Part shown: positions 22,767 to 34,400 of the stretch, in pieces
Position numbering within the stretch: position 1 is the first letter of the stretch
Layout of the letters: each line of letters begins with the position of its first letter
Source of the DNA: Trichoplax sp. H2
Lineage: Eukaryota > Placozoa > Uniplacotomia > Trichoplacea
Direction: 5' to 3'
Length of the DNA: 64,000 bases
NCBI GenBank assembly: GCA_003344405.1
Contig: NOWV01000089.1
Location: forward strand, 1-64,000
The notes under the pieces: model-generated
The model's input: the letters and a program-made list of their open reading frames with translations, nothing else
What the model was told of the DNA's origin: nothing
Database searches by the model: none
Made by a program: the position numbers and the translations under genes

Positions 22767-24728
22767 TCAAGCACGTAGTTCTGATTCCAGCAACATACCT
22801 TCTAATAATAATTTAAGTTGAGGTGTTAAGTACGGCTGGTACAACCATGCAGATAAAAGAAAAAGTAGGAATTCTCTATCGTTTGTTCGAAAAAATTCTT
22901 CCATCAAGCATTTCTTTAACTGTAATTCCTTTTGGTAGCTTTCTAGTATGTTCAATGAAGATTCATCTATATGATATATGAATAAGTATTTTAAGCTGTT
23001 CATATTGGTCAAATTTAAGCATGTGTAAGTAGTTTGATGAAATAAATCACTTTAGGACATATAAGTGGCCATACAGAAATGGTTGGTAGTCCAAGTTTTG
23101 CATATTATCACATTTTCCTGCTGTTTCTGCACATAGAGATCGCGAATAGCTTGAAAATTGGAAGTCAATCTTTCGAAATTACGATAAATATCACCCTATG
23201 AAGAATAAGTGCATTATTTCATTGCCGTTCAGCAAACGGGGCTAGAGCTACAGTACTATTCCCTTTTAACAGGAAAAATGAAGAACTTACCAATTCATTT
23301 AGAGCTTCCACTAACATTTGATGGTTATCTTGGACGGAAATTTTCATGTTGGTCACTTCGGTTGCTACGTGTGAGGCTGGTCTATCCCTGTTATTGGTAT
23401 AGAATGGGCAAAAAGAGGAGACACAACAATCAGCATCGAGAATACAGTATAGAGATAATGAATAGGATTTTTAATTTTTATGATGATATACCTATATTAT
23501 GGGTATTAATTAAATCGAAATCTATTAATCATTTATTGATTTAATTTGTAATCACAATATAAGATCATTGTGAGCATACATCAAGGCGATGAAATAACAC
23601 CTATTACTTCTTTCTCTAAGCAATATTAGCCATGATTGGGTAGAGATAATCATATCAGGTTAGCTAAAACGATGTGGCATTACAGTAATTTACAGCACAA
23701 GCGAACGTAGAGCAAGATCATTGTGAGCATACATCAAGGCGATGAAATAACACCTATTACTTCTTTCTCTAAGCAATAATAGCCATGATTGGGTAGAGAT
23801 AACTGTATCAGGTTAGCTAAAACGATGTAGTATTGCAGTAATTTACAGCACAAGCGAACGTAGAGCAAATACATGTTTAGAATAGATGTAATTTCTTCTT
23901 GTCACATTCAGGAAATGAAGTTATAAGCTCAGATGTACAAGGACATGGACCACTGGATACTAGTCTAGTGTAGTATCTAGTGGTGGTTGATAAGGCATAT
24001 TTAATTACAGTAAACTCAACCATCCACTCCTATCTTTCAAGAGATGATGATCAGATCATCTTATTGACTAACAATATAAACTGTGTCAATTGAGCTAAAA
24101 AGCCAATAGTACAGTAGCATAGTAGAGTAGTGTACACTGTACAGTATACACGTTGATCATAAAGTTGTCTGTAGGACAAAAGGTAGCGTAGTAGCGATTC
24201 TATCAGTATAGAGACTACTACTTGAAGAGTAATTCTACTTTATATTAAGTTGCGAAGTAGTTTTACTGCATCAACGAAGGTACAGTATAGTAGGATAGTA
24301 TACGCGTTGATCATAAAGTTGTCTGTAGGGTAAAAGGTCACGTAGTACCGATTCTATCAGTCCATACTTGAAGAGTCATTCTACTTAATATCAGTTGTGA
24401 AGAAATTTTACTGGATCAACGTAGGTACAGTATCGCCATTTTCTATGATCTCCTTGTGTCACAGCGTGGTCGTGACAGCCATTCTTAATGACACTCAATG
24501 TCGCCCAGTATAACATGTTAAATTTAAAAGAGACCGTGAATGGCCATCTTAAATACTGTCCTTATAGTGTACACGCAAAATTTCAACTTACCGGATTAGT
24601 TGTAGTTTTAGGTTGACGACTTGATTTGCAATAGTAAAACTTTGATTATTCTTTTCCTGCCATTTTGTGGTTAATGAATACCATTGGCTGCAACAACTTT
24701 GTAACTGTTTTTTCTCATTCATCTTCAT
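22767..24728 (-). CDS. CINP: CDK2-interacting protein (CINP)
   Basis: CINP links CDK2/CDC7 and ATRIP and, in later work, acts with SPATA5-type AAA ATPases in 60S maturation. Four exons in transcription order: 24728-24592, 23387-23291, 23195-23075, 22966-22767, giving 184 residues (human 212). Matches run through the protein: WYSLTTKWQEKNNQSFTIAN (human DWHNLILKWETLNDAGFTTAN), then NFERLTSNFQAIRDLY, KTWTTNHFYE (human HTWPTTHFYE), LESYQKELQLKK and a C terminus AWLYQPYL...LEGMLLESELRA. Phases agree at every junction, including a Tyr codon split between exons 3 and 4. The start is uncertain: MKM at 24728 is the minimal choice, and the frame runs open upstream with further Met codons to 24842 and 24941. 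Intron 1 (1.2 kb) holds two tandem duplications. Confidence 0.9.
23561..23868. repeat. Two near-identical 153-bp tandem copies in CINP intron 1
   Basis: Copies begin at 23561 and 23714 (aagatcattgtgagcata) and run to gaacgtagagcaa. Only a handful of differences are visible, so the duplication is recent. Confidence 0.9.
24151..24433. repeat. Second ~153-bp tandem duplication in CINP intron 1
   Basis: The anchor cgttgatcataaagttgtct is at 24151 and 24304, a 153-bp period. Copy 2 is shortened by a small internal deletion and is more diverged than the pair at 23561. GTAC-type palindromes flank it at 24130-24150. Confidence 0.85.
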
Positions 24729-25388
24729 TTCAATTCTACTTGGCCTTGATAATTTTTTCTCTTTACTAATGGAGTAGAAGAGCGCCAACCTGCTTGCAAT
24801 CCATGTTGCAGCCGCCGATTCTCGTAAAGCAAGATTTGACATGCATAAAACTGTACAGTACCTACTGTACTCTAGTGCGTTTATGGTACAGTGTCGCACA
24901 ACGACATTAATTTTGCCAGTAAATTGGTACAGTATATACAATCCAGTATAGAGTATGACTTTTCTAGAAGCGCCTTGAGCTAATGCTTTATTATGGATAA
25001 TTTACTATATTGTTTCATCGCTGCGTAAAACAGATGTCACCTAAAGGATCCACTTGCTACAGTACTATATACCATAAACGAACTGCCTATTGTACACTGT
25101 ACACTGTACGGTATCATGAACTCTACAGTACCGTCTGTACTGTACTGGATTACCGTAATATGTACCAGGTACTGAAACGCTGATGACGCAATCAGTTGTC
25201 CTGTCCTAGAAAAAAAAGTGCAAGAGTTCATCGTGTCAAAGCCTTAAAATCGCGGGGCTAAAATCAATTCAAAATATGCAATGGCATATCATGAATTTTC
25301 CCTTGGTTGATTAATGTTGAGCATTGCTCTTCTACAACTGTACAGTACTGTACTTCTACCATAACACGGGATGGACAGTAGACATAGG

Positions 25389-25518
25389 GCCAATGTTTCA
25401 GGACGAGAAGAAACGTTTGTTCATTGGTCTCATTCCCACGATTTTCCTAGTTGTCTTTTGTTTGAATAAGGTCAAGCGAAAGAGTAAACCTGTTTCTTCT
25501 CCCTCCTGAAACATTGGC
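25389..25518. repeat. Long hairpin-forming inverted repeat
   Basis: The left arm 25389-25414 (gccaatgtttcaggacgaga...) and right arm 25492-25518 are reverse complements over 26 bp, with one mismatch/indel. The loop is 77 nt. A transcript would fold into a near-perfect long stem. It could be the remnant of a small inverted-repeat transposon, a local inverted duplication or a structured RNA. Confidence 0.85.
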
Positions 25519-26567
25519 TGGCTCTCAGTAGATTCTCAGTGGAGTCTTGACTAGACATTAGCGAGTAGCGGGATACTTCTACTTATAATTGAGCACCGGA
25601 ACCTTCGTGGACGGATAGACGGATATCTGAACCCCCATTTCCTTTCAATCATTTCCATTCCTTGATTACTTCAGTATGCAGATGCTCCATTCTGCAATGA
25701 AATTATTTTGCTTTTAAATAGGATTGAATTCTTTTTGTTGCCAATAATCAATTCTGCTCTAGAGTGATGATAAATAATAATCATTATATAGAGAGATATA
25801 GAATGTCATCAATGTTTCAATGTTTTTGAATTAGTTATAAGAGCGATTTAGAAACAAGACACAACAAAATCCATACTGTATAAATAAACACTGATCCATA
25901 CTAAGTAAGTATTTTTGCACATTTTCGTCCTTGTCCAGTAAACGTCCGTCCACCCAGAGAATTCCAATAAAAGCATTTGTACTACGGTGACATTGCTTTT
26001 GCTGAGAGTCGATACAGCTGGTACCATTGATACGAGTGATACGGTGTAATATATAGTGCTCCATTCAGGATATGCAGTAATATAGTCACAGTGTAACATT
26101 ATCCGTGAAACGATTGTACAGTCTGCGTGCATTGCTTGCAAAAGTGATGTCAGTCTCCAACAGTTACTGCGTCACCATCAATAATGAACCTCTGCGTAAG
26201 AGGACGCCAGTATACTGTCGCGTGGAGATCTCTGTAAACTATAAATCTCTATCAAAGTAAGGACTTGAAAAAGCAAAGAAAAAGATCTCGTCCACCAGAT
26301 GAGCTCCACGTGCAAGCGGCTCGTTTTAATCCTTGCTTTTGGCCATGATTGCAATGCCAAGATGGCGCAGCTGCCTTGAATCTTTGCGTAAGTCGTTTAC
26401 TTAATCTGCTCTAACTAGGGATAATTCAACGTATACTCATACATGCAGAGAGGATGAATTATCAACGCGCTAAAATGAATCGGAATAGATCAGTCCGTTT
26501 TGGGCTGTTCTTTTCCTAAACCATTTTATGATTATTTTTCATAGTTACTCTGAATTCTGCAAATACG

Positions 26568-26889
26568 AGTAGATTGTATAAAATGGAGTCAATTTAGTCT
26601 TCATATGCTATACTGTACGTTATTGCAGCCGTCCTGAAAATCTTGCAGTACAAGCATTAATTTTGTTACCAGTAGATTGTATAAAATGGAGTCAATTTAG
26701 TCTGCATATGCTATACTGTACGTTATTGCAGCCGTCCTGAAAATCTTGCAGTACAAGCATTAATTTTGTTACCAGTAGATTGCATAAAATACTGTCAATT
26801 CAGTTCAATTAAATTTAGTGTTCATATACTTATACTGTACGTTATTACAGCCGTCCTGAGATCTTGAAGTACAAGCATTAATCTTGTTT
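26568..26889. repeat. Three tandem copies of a 103-bp unit
   Basis: Copies start at 26568, 26671 and 26774 (agtagattgtataaaatg). Copies 1 and 2 differ at very few bases; copy 3 is diverged and has an insertion of about 12 bp. Each unit contains the half-palindrome tatactgtacgttat and gcagccgtcctga. Confidence 0.9.
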
Positions 26890-28402
26890 AGCTATACTGC
26901 AAGTTTTCAAGGCTTGTTTGTCAGTATTCCATTGAGTCATTCAACAGTAGATATTATGTACATTACGAGTAGACATTTTATTATCATATCAACTAAAAAC
27001 TTATAGATGCTTGCTTTTTTTTTCATTTATAACTATCACTCATTCAACCTGGAAAATAAAATCGACAAACATCTTGCAAATCATGCGAAAACAATTCCTC
27101 TCTGATTCTCGACAAAGTGGATGGTGATGACATGATTCAGTATAAGTAGACATAAATGGTGAGCAGGTAATAAATGACTCAAGTCTGAGACTTGAAATAA
27201 TGCCATTCACTCCTTTGGCAGTAGTATTGTACTGTTAATCCACTCCAATAGTGTTGATCAGATGTACTAGTCTATCTCTATGAAAGATTAATAAAGTACT
27301 TGAACTACTTTACCTGTTCAATGCACTGTAGACTATATTTATTACAGTAGTATCTAGGGTATTGAAGAGTGCCTACACCTTAGTACGCATTTATCATTGG
27401 ATGATTTATATCTATTTGCATACTGTGTTGGATAGGAGCAAATTGAGTATTTGTGATTGTAGACTTTTATAGCTTACCGACAAAGCTATCGCTGCAACGC
27501 AACCTTCATACTACGTTCAATGTGTATGCGTACTACGGTACGAGTGAAATGGAACATGCTTTAGAGCGATTGAAATAAATAAATAAAACTAAAACTAATG
27601 CTGCAATCCGGTGCCTGAGCAGTTGTCAATCTTGAATTGGACTTGTTTCAACGAACATAAATGCATGCGAGCCTACATATAGGCGTATATATTGAAGAAA
27701 TCGGATTGCAAAAATTGCCATTCTGTACTTTGAAAGATATTACTATATATTAGTGATCATTCTGTTACAAAAATTGATACACAGGCGTATTCCAAGAGGA
27801 TCTTGGGTAGTTGTAAATACTTCGTAGTGTACTTAGCAAATCATTTACATAGTTCTGACTACAATTCGCTAAAAGAAATAGGTTTTGGTCATTTGAGTTC
27901 CAATAGTGTATTACACTCTGAAATATATTTAATTATAACACAAACTGATAATTATGGGCCGTAAAATTAGCATTGGTCGCAATTGAAACATTATCTTACA
28001 GAGCTAGTGTATAGCATCTCACGCTGGCTGATTGCAAAGTGATCAAATCATCCTTATACATGTAGTATAAAATTACAAATTTAGAATGCTTTTACATAAC
28101 AGATGTAAAGGAGGTCCAAAATGATAAATATTAAATATCAGTCTGTAAGGTAGTGCTGTACAGCAAACGCAGCCGTCAATGGCTAATTTATGTGGTGCTT
28201 CCTATAGCGCAAGCTGATTGCGAATCATATAAGGTATAATGTAAAAACAACTCTATAACTTAGCATCAGTGTTTACTTTTTTCGTAAGAAAAACTAACAC
28301 TAGTACAGTATTTAGATTTTTTCATAAATGCCTCTACTGTGTTGATTTGCGTTGAGGTAATAGCACCAATGAAAATATACAAACGACAACAAAAATTAAA
28401 GC

Positions 28403-30460
28403 TCAATCAGTATCATCTTCATCGCTAAAATAAGAACTTGGTTTAAGCATTTTCCTTTTAGAAGAATTTTGATGCGACTTTTCAGAACCACCCCTGGCTG
28501 CGGCCATTTCTGCAACTTTCCTCCGAGCTTCTTCTTCAGCAGTTTCTTGGATAGCATGGCTTAATGTATAATCATCGAATTCACCCTCATCGTCTACGTT
28601 ATCAACTCTACATTTCATTTTTAAAATGCCAAGGAAATCAATATTATTTTTTTACTTAATAGTTAAGTAGAGCGACACAACCGTGATGTGTCTAAAAATA
28701 CAATTGGTACACTCTATACAATAAAAATTTTTCTTACTCTACATTATCATGATCAGGGCTACTAGGCATAATTTTGCGCTTTTTCTTTGGTTTCTTGGGA
28801 GGCTCCCTGGTGCCAAGAATATTCTTTGGACAAGCATAGCTTAGATGGCCAAATTCCTTTATTTCATAGACAGAAAAAAAAAATTGAGATATATGAGTAT
28901 ATTCAGCAAAAGATGTAAATTAATTAATTATCAGACATTCATTGATGCAAAATTATACGGGACATAAGAGGCGTAGTGCATATAAAAGTTATTGGGAATC
29001 GAACAGTACAATGTACTAATGGTGTTAAAGTTAGGCAGAAGTATAGCAAGTGTGTATGTGTATATTGCATATATCTTCAGCAGGTCATTATTAAAGCTGT
29101 GTTCGCCATTATAGATCAGCTTAAGACACAACTGATTGCCTCACTACAAGATTCATCACTTATGCTATAAAAGACATAGTATTGGATACCGCATACTATA
29201 GCACTACGTAAGATAATTAAGGTTTACGGTTTCTTCTTATCAATTACTCATGCATACTGTTAAGTATTAAATGTTTTCTGATCATGACTTACGCCACATT
29301 CAAAACATCTAGTTTTATCCGGATAATTCTTTCTTTTAATATAATCGCTAGCCCTACCATTATCATGAGCTATACTGCATTTGATCGTTCTTCCTATAAC
29401 CTAATAAGCGGCCAATAAAACTTGGTTAAGGAAAGGGTATAAACAGTAATCTGATATCTCTCGTAATTGATCTACTTTAAGAATAAAGAGAAATTTATGT
29501 TGCAAATTTTTATATTTACCCTTAAAAAATTAATCGGCTGATTTAACTATCCGAATTCATTAATTATATACGTGTATAATTTTATCGCATTACATGTAAG
29601 ATAGATTTATAGTACAGTGTAGCATGTACTGGTATGTAAGTTTACAATAAAGATTTGTTTCGAACCTCGGTGTTATTAAGTGCTTCAACAGCTGCTAGGG
29701 CTGAAGGTCTTTCTAAAAATAAAATGAAGGCAACTCCCTTGCTTTCCCTAGTTTCTTTATTTTTCATGATGGTAACTTTAACAATTTTGCCGTGCTTACA
29801 AAATAGCTGCAGAAGAGGAAGTCAAAGTAAAATGATTAGAAGATAATCCATTGGTAAGATGAATGACCCTTAGAACAAAACAACTCTACAAGTTAGGATA
29901 TATCAAGTTGATAGATGTAGGAATGCAAGAATATCATCACATTTGTACAATTTGGTACTACAACCTACCTCACTGGATATCTATGATTAAGTTAGTGGTT
30001 GTTATTCAGCAAAACTATAGCTTCAATGTTTTATGAACTATTCGTTTAGTTACCCGCACCGTTAACTACTAGTCGGCCTCAATACGTTCTGTATACGTAA
30101 AACAGATTCTGGTATACGAGCCTAGTGGTAAATACTAACAAAATTATCGACCTACTGTAGCACAGGAGAGCGAGAAGTGATACGTAGTCAACATCTCTGT
30201 ATCCAATTCGCTTCTAGCTTTCTCGATGCATATAATAATTTACAAGTGTAAAGTTGGATAACTTGTTTATCACTATACTCTATGTTGATATGGTAACGAT
30301 GATACCAAATTATTTATCATTTTTACAAGTCTATAAAAACGAGTTGATAATAAGAGAAATTCACCAGTCGAAATACCTTGTGTATGTCATTATTTGTCAT
30401 GCTGAATGGTAAATTAGAGACATAAACTGTCGATCTACTCGGTGCCAGACCGCCGCTCAT
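28403..30460 (-). CDS. ZCRB1: ZCRB1, U11/U12 snRNP 31-kDa protein
   Basis: RNA-binding component of the U11/U12 di-snRNP of the minor (U12-type) spliceosome, nuclear. Five exons in transcription order: 30460-30377, 29806-29666, 29400-29293, 28856-28738, 28607-28403, all in phase, giving 218 residues (human 217). Start [20 protein letters not shown] is nearly identical to human; RRM about residues 10-88 with KGVAFILFL (RNP1) ; then [19 protein letters not shown], a CCHC zinc knuckle [14 protein letters not shown] at about 106-119, a Lys-rich block and an acidic C terminus [11 protein letters not shown]. Exon 3 was set by the acceptor attag at 29401-29402, because it restores phase 0 and the VIGR residues of the RRM. 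Head-to-head with XPO5, 961 bp between starts. Confidence 0.95.
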
Positions 30461-31421
30461 TGCTGTGTTGTTATTCCAATCGCTTTGGATCTTGCGTGTA
30501 AGAGTATACAGTAAAGTTAACGCTTATGCAGCATTACAAGTGATGAATAGCTCAATCTATACAGTAGATAGCATCAGTTTTGATACTAGCAGTTACTAAT
30601 TAGCTAATAATTGGTCATCGTCCAGAAATAGTGAGTGGATGAGCTGATTTTATTCTCATTATAAGTCTAAATGTATATTATATAACTAACTATTTATAAA
30701 CATGGATGGGTTGGGGGATAAATGTTGGTTTCCTGCTGTATGGTTCCGCTGACGAGTTGGTATACAATGCACTATACTGTATCGCAGTCAGTAGTAAAAT
30801 TACTATTGTTCAGTATCATATAATCGTGTACAATGCGCTCGCATAGTTTACCAATATACGCTACAGTACCGTCCACTGTATTTACAGTACTGTATCCAGC
30901 TCATTACGTACTGTACACTGTACATAATACTGTAAGATATTGTAAGACAGATAGACGGACTTGCCTTCGTAACGGAAGACAGACAGCGGATTGCTAGCTC
31001 ATTCATCTTTGATGGAGATTTACGAGGAGTAACAGAATTTGTATTGGAATTATTTTAAAAGTTTAAAGTTACTCAAAGTGAAAGGAGTATAATAGCCTTT
31101 AAGCCGATATAAGAAAATTTAAATACACCGTTATTGTAGGTATAGTAGATCTGGAAAGAAATTATCCTTTGTTACTTCACTAAAAATGTTCATTGATGAA
31201 TCCATCATACAATATGTATATTTGAACGACTGGTGATCTTTACGTTGTTGCATACTAGTGGATTAAGAATTTATATCTCACTGCAAAGTGTAAAGTTAAA
31301 AAGTGATTCAAATAGATTATTAATACTTGAATTATATTAATTAACTTGTTAGCTACCAATATCTACATTTATATAAACTCGAAGAACCAAAGCACTATTA
31401 GATTTGACCTGTACTTTCATC
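30461..31421. promoter_or_regulatory. Shared spacer between ZCRB1 and XPO5 starts
   Basis: Divergent 961-bp spacer, so it must hold both promoters unless long 5' UTR introns exist. Contains clustered GTAC palindromes at 30853-30930 (tacagtactgta, gtactgtacactgtac). No TATA box can be assigned with confidence. Confidence 0.45.
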
Positions 31422-34400
31422 ATGGATCCAATGATGTTGACTCCTGAAATTGAAGGAGAAGTTCAACAACTTGCAATGGTAGTGGGAGAAGTCCTTAATC
31501 CAGCTACTAGTCAACAGCGACGACATGAATTGTATATGGTAGGTATAAATATTACGAATCAATTTTCTTCAAACGTATTCATAGTTTACTATCGCTGCAT
31601 AATACTGTATGTACCTGCAGTTTAAACTGCAGCTTTGATACAGAATTACATGTATGAATTACCTGAGGTTAGACCTGAGAAAGGTTCGGTGCGGTTCAAA
31701 CCGTTATGATCTATAGCTGAGGTAGCTCAACGTGCACGTTCTCATACCCGCTACGTATGCAATAAGCTCAGGATAACGTGGATAGCTACGTATACTTATG
31801 CTTCATCATCATCGAAGGCAATGGAAGCCTTACGTGCATGTTTTCGTAGACGTCTATTACGTCCAAATTCATACATGTATACAATGATTATTTTAAGCTT
31901 CTTATTTCAAGTATTCTAAATTACTTCGCACCTGATAGTGTGTTAAACCTTATGAATTATCATACGAGTATACTGTATTAGACAGTGGAGATACTAAAAA
32001 ATTTTTGAGGGTCTTTAGTGTACGGTCGGTGTACATTGCTCTGGTGGATTGTAATCCTAAAAAATAATATTTAGCACACGATCTGCTGTGGATGCTTTCA
32101 ATCCTATAATTAATAGCATATAATTTAATACCTCATTTTAATTTTTGTATTTTATAGATTTGTGAAGATATTAAGGAGAAGTCTACGAATTGTCCAAGAT
32201 TAGGTTTGGCACTTAGCCAGCAAAATTATCCATCTATCACTCGTCACTTTGGATTACAACTGCTAACACATTGTGTCAGGTGCGTACAGATCTCCTAATT
32301 TAGCTTAAATAGAATTAATACGATTTACACTGAAATGGCTACCTATTCAATAAATATACCTAGAGTATACGCCTATGCTTTTTATGTAGCTAGTACAACA
32401 AGATCATTTGCAAATTGAAATCGATCACACTCTTGATAGCAGGTTTAGAATGTGTAACTTGTACAACTAGTATGACAAATTATACTAATTTTCTTACCAT
32501 CTACTTTGATTTTAAATGTAGCAAATATACTACGTGTTTCTCTTGCTTATTAATACAATAAATAGCAGTATAGTAGAGTTTTTTATTAAGTACTAAACCT
32601 GTGCTTCTAAAAATCTATGATAAACAGGTTGTTTTTGATCTATATTCTGCAGACTATAGAGTCAGGAAAGGATGCTTTGCATAATGTAGTCATTCGTTTT
32701 AATATATATTTATTGTACTAACTGTAATAGTACTCTGCTTTGCCCAATATACCCGTATCGTATTGCATTATGGCATATATCAGTAGGCAGTAATGTCATT
32801 AATCACTCATTATAGCGTACTGTAAATGTAAGTGTAGGCTGTTTAAGGATACCACATACATTGTAGTGTTTTACTGATCGTTACATAAACAAAGTTAGGA
32901 CTTGGATAGCCAATAGAGATACTGTCAGCTCTATATATGAAATTCTTACCTGGCTATGTATATTTAGATTCCGCTGGCAAAATAAAATCAGTAATGATGA
33001 AAAGGCCGGGATTAAGAATCGATCAATAGAGTTAATACAGGTGTTTAGCTCAATTTTTGTAATTGCAATAACCTTAGTTACAGATGATTTATATAGTTTT
33101 TTACGGTATACTATGTCATAGTTTCGTACTTTGTCAATCTGACTGATAACTTTGTTTTAAGGAAATTAAGCTAGGTGTAATGGAAGAGATTTACATTGTG
33201 GACAGTATAAGCCGATTGTTGGTCGAGCTGATGAAAAGAGAGTGGCCTCAACATTGGCCGGACTTGATGAATCGACTTCTAGATTTATGTAATATGGGGG
33301 TAAGTGTATTGACTTGACATTACTAATTTTGATAATAATACATGTATGACTATGATATAATTGATAGAATAATCCATATAAACAACCCCAACAAATAATG
33401 TTTATGAACTGTGTGTAATAATTTTATTTGGGCCCTTTTTTATTTGATTCGATTAATGCTTACTATTTGCTAACATGTGCTATTTCTATTTCTTGCGATA
33501 TCTGATAAATATAGCCTAGTCAGGTAGAAGTTACGCTATTAATATTATTAAGATTGGCGGAAGATATTATAATTGGCCAGGATACTGCTTTATTGCATCA
33601 AAGCTGTACAGTAATGAAACAAGCGTTATGGCCACATTTGTTCTCTATATTCGGTTTATTTTCTGCAACATTAAATGAATGCATTAAATCAGTAAATACG
33701 CAGGCAAGTTAATCGTATACGATTTTTTATTCAATAATTGCAAATCATGCATTATTTTGGTCACAGTTGAAGAAAGCGCTGTCGATAATCGTTGTTATCT
33801 CATAATAGAATATAATTAACACGAATCGTCTCGCTAACTCCACGTTAATGGCTATGACCGGTTACTTGGATTGGGTCAATCATTCATACGTCAAAGGAAA
33901 TGATTATGAACTTTTAAAGCTTCTGCTAATCCTGCTAGCAAATGAAAATCTTAAAATTGCAGCTTCTGAGTGCTTATTACAAGTAACTGGGAGAAAAAGC
34001 GAATCGGTACGTTTAACAACTGCAATTGAAAAAGAAATTAATCGTAAGATTCATAAAAATTAATTCCTTTTGTAGTCAGAAAATTATGCTTCCCTAGTGG
34101 AATTCTTTCTATGTGATTCTTGCTTGGATACTCTTTGTTCAGCAGCTAAGTATGATACAACGAATGAAATTATAAAACTGTTAATACACTTATCTTTACC
34201 ACAGTAAAAATTCACACCAGTAACATTTGGTAAGACTTAATACTTAATAATTCATTCAGAGAAGCGGCAGAAATCAGTGAAACAGACTTGGAAAACTTTA
34301 ATTATTTCAGGCGCCTATGTCAGATAATTACTAATATTGGATCTGTACTAATTACCCTTGCGTGGGTAACGAGCATAAATTGCCTGGCTATTTTTATTCT

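Larger units (their letters stand above)
24729..28402. other. Repeat-bearing intergenic region
   Basis: No gene recognised in 3.7 kb between the start of CINP and the end of ZCRB1. Contents are GTAC palindromes at 24850-24870 and 25060-25150, a 26-bp-arm inverted repeat (25389-25518) and a 103-bp triplicate (26568-26889). Several open frames of 60-97 codons lack family signals and splice support. Confidence 0.5.

Noticed and set aside
25831-26141. Two overlapping minus frames of 77 and 97 codons
   Set aside because: No recognisable motif, no matching splice sites, and the two frames overlap in different phases.
29393-29400. ZCRB1 exon 3 starting after ttatag at 29394
   Set aside because: It would leave phase 1 and need an unseen microexon; the acceptor attag at 29401-29402 gives phase 0 and restores VIGR in the RRM.
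31680-31760. tRNA-like cggttcaaaccg with paired gctgaggtagctc in XPO5 intron 1
   Set aside because: The arms do not make a cloverleaf with proper acceptor stem and anticodon spacing; better explained by the inverted-repeat insert.
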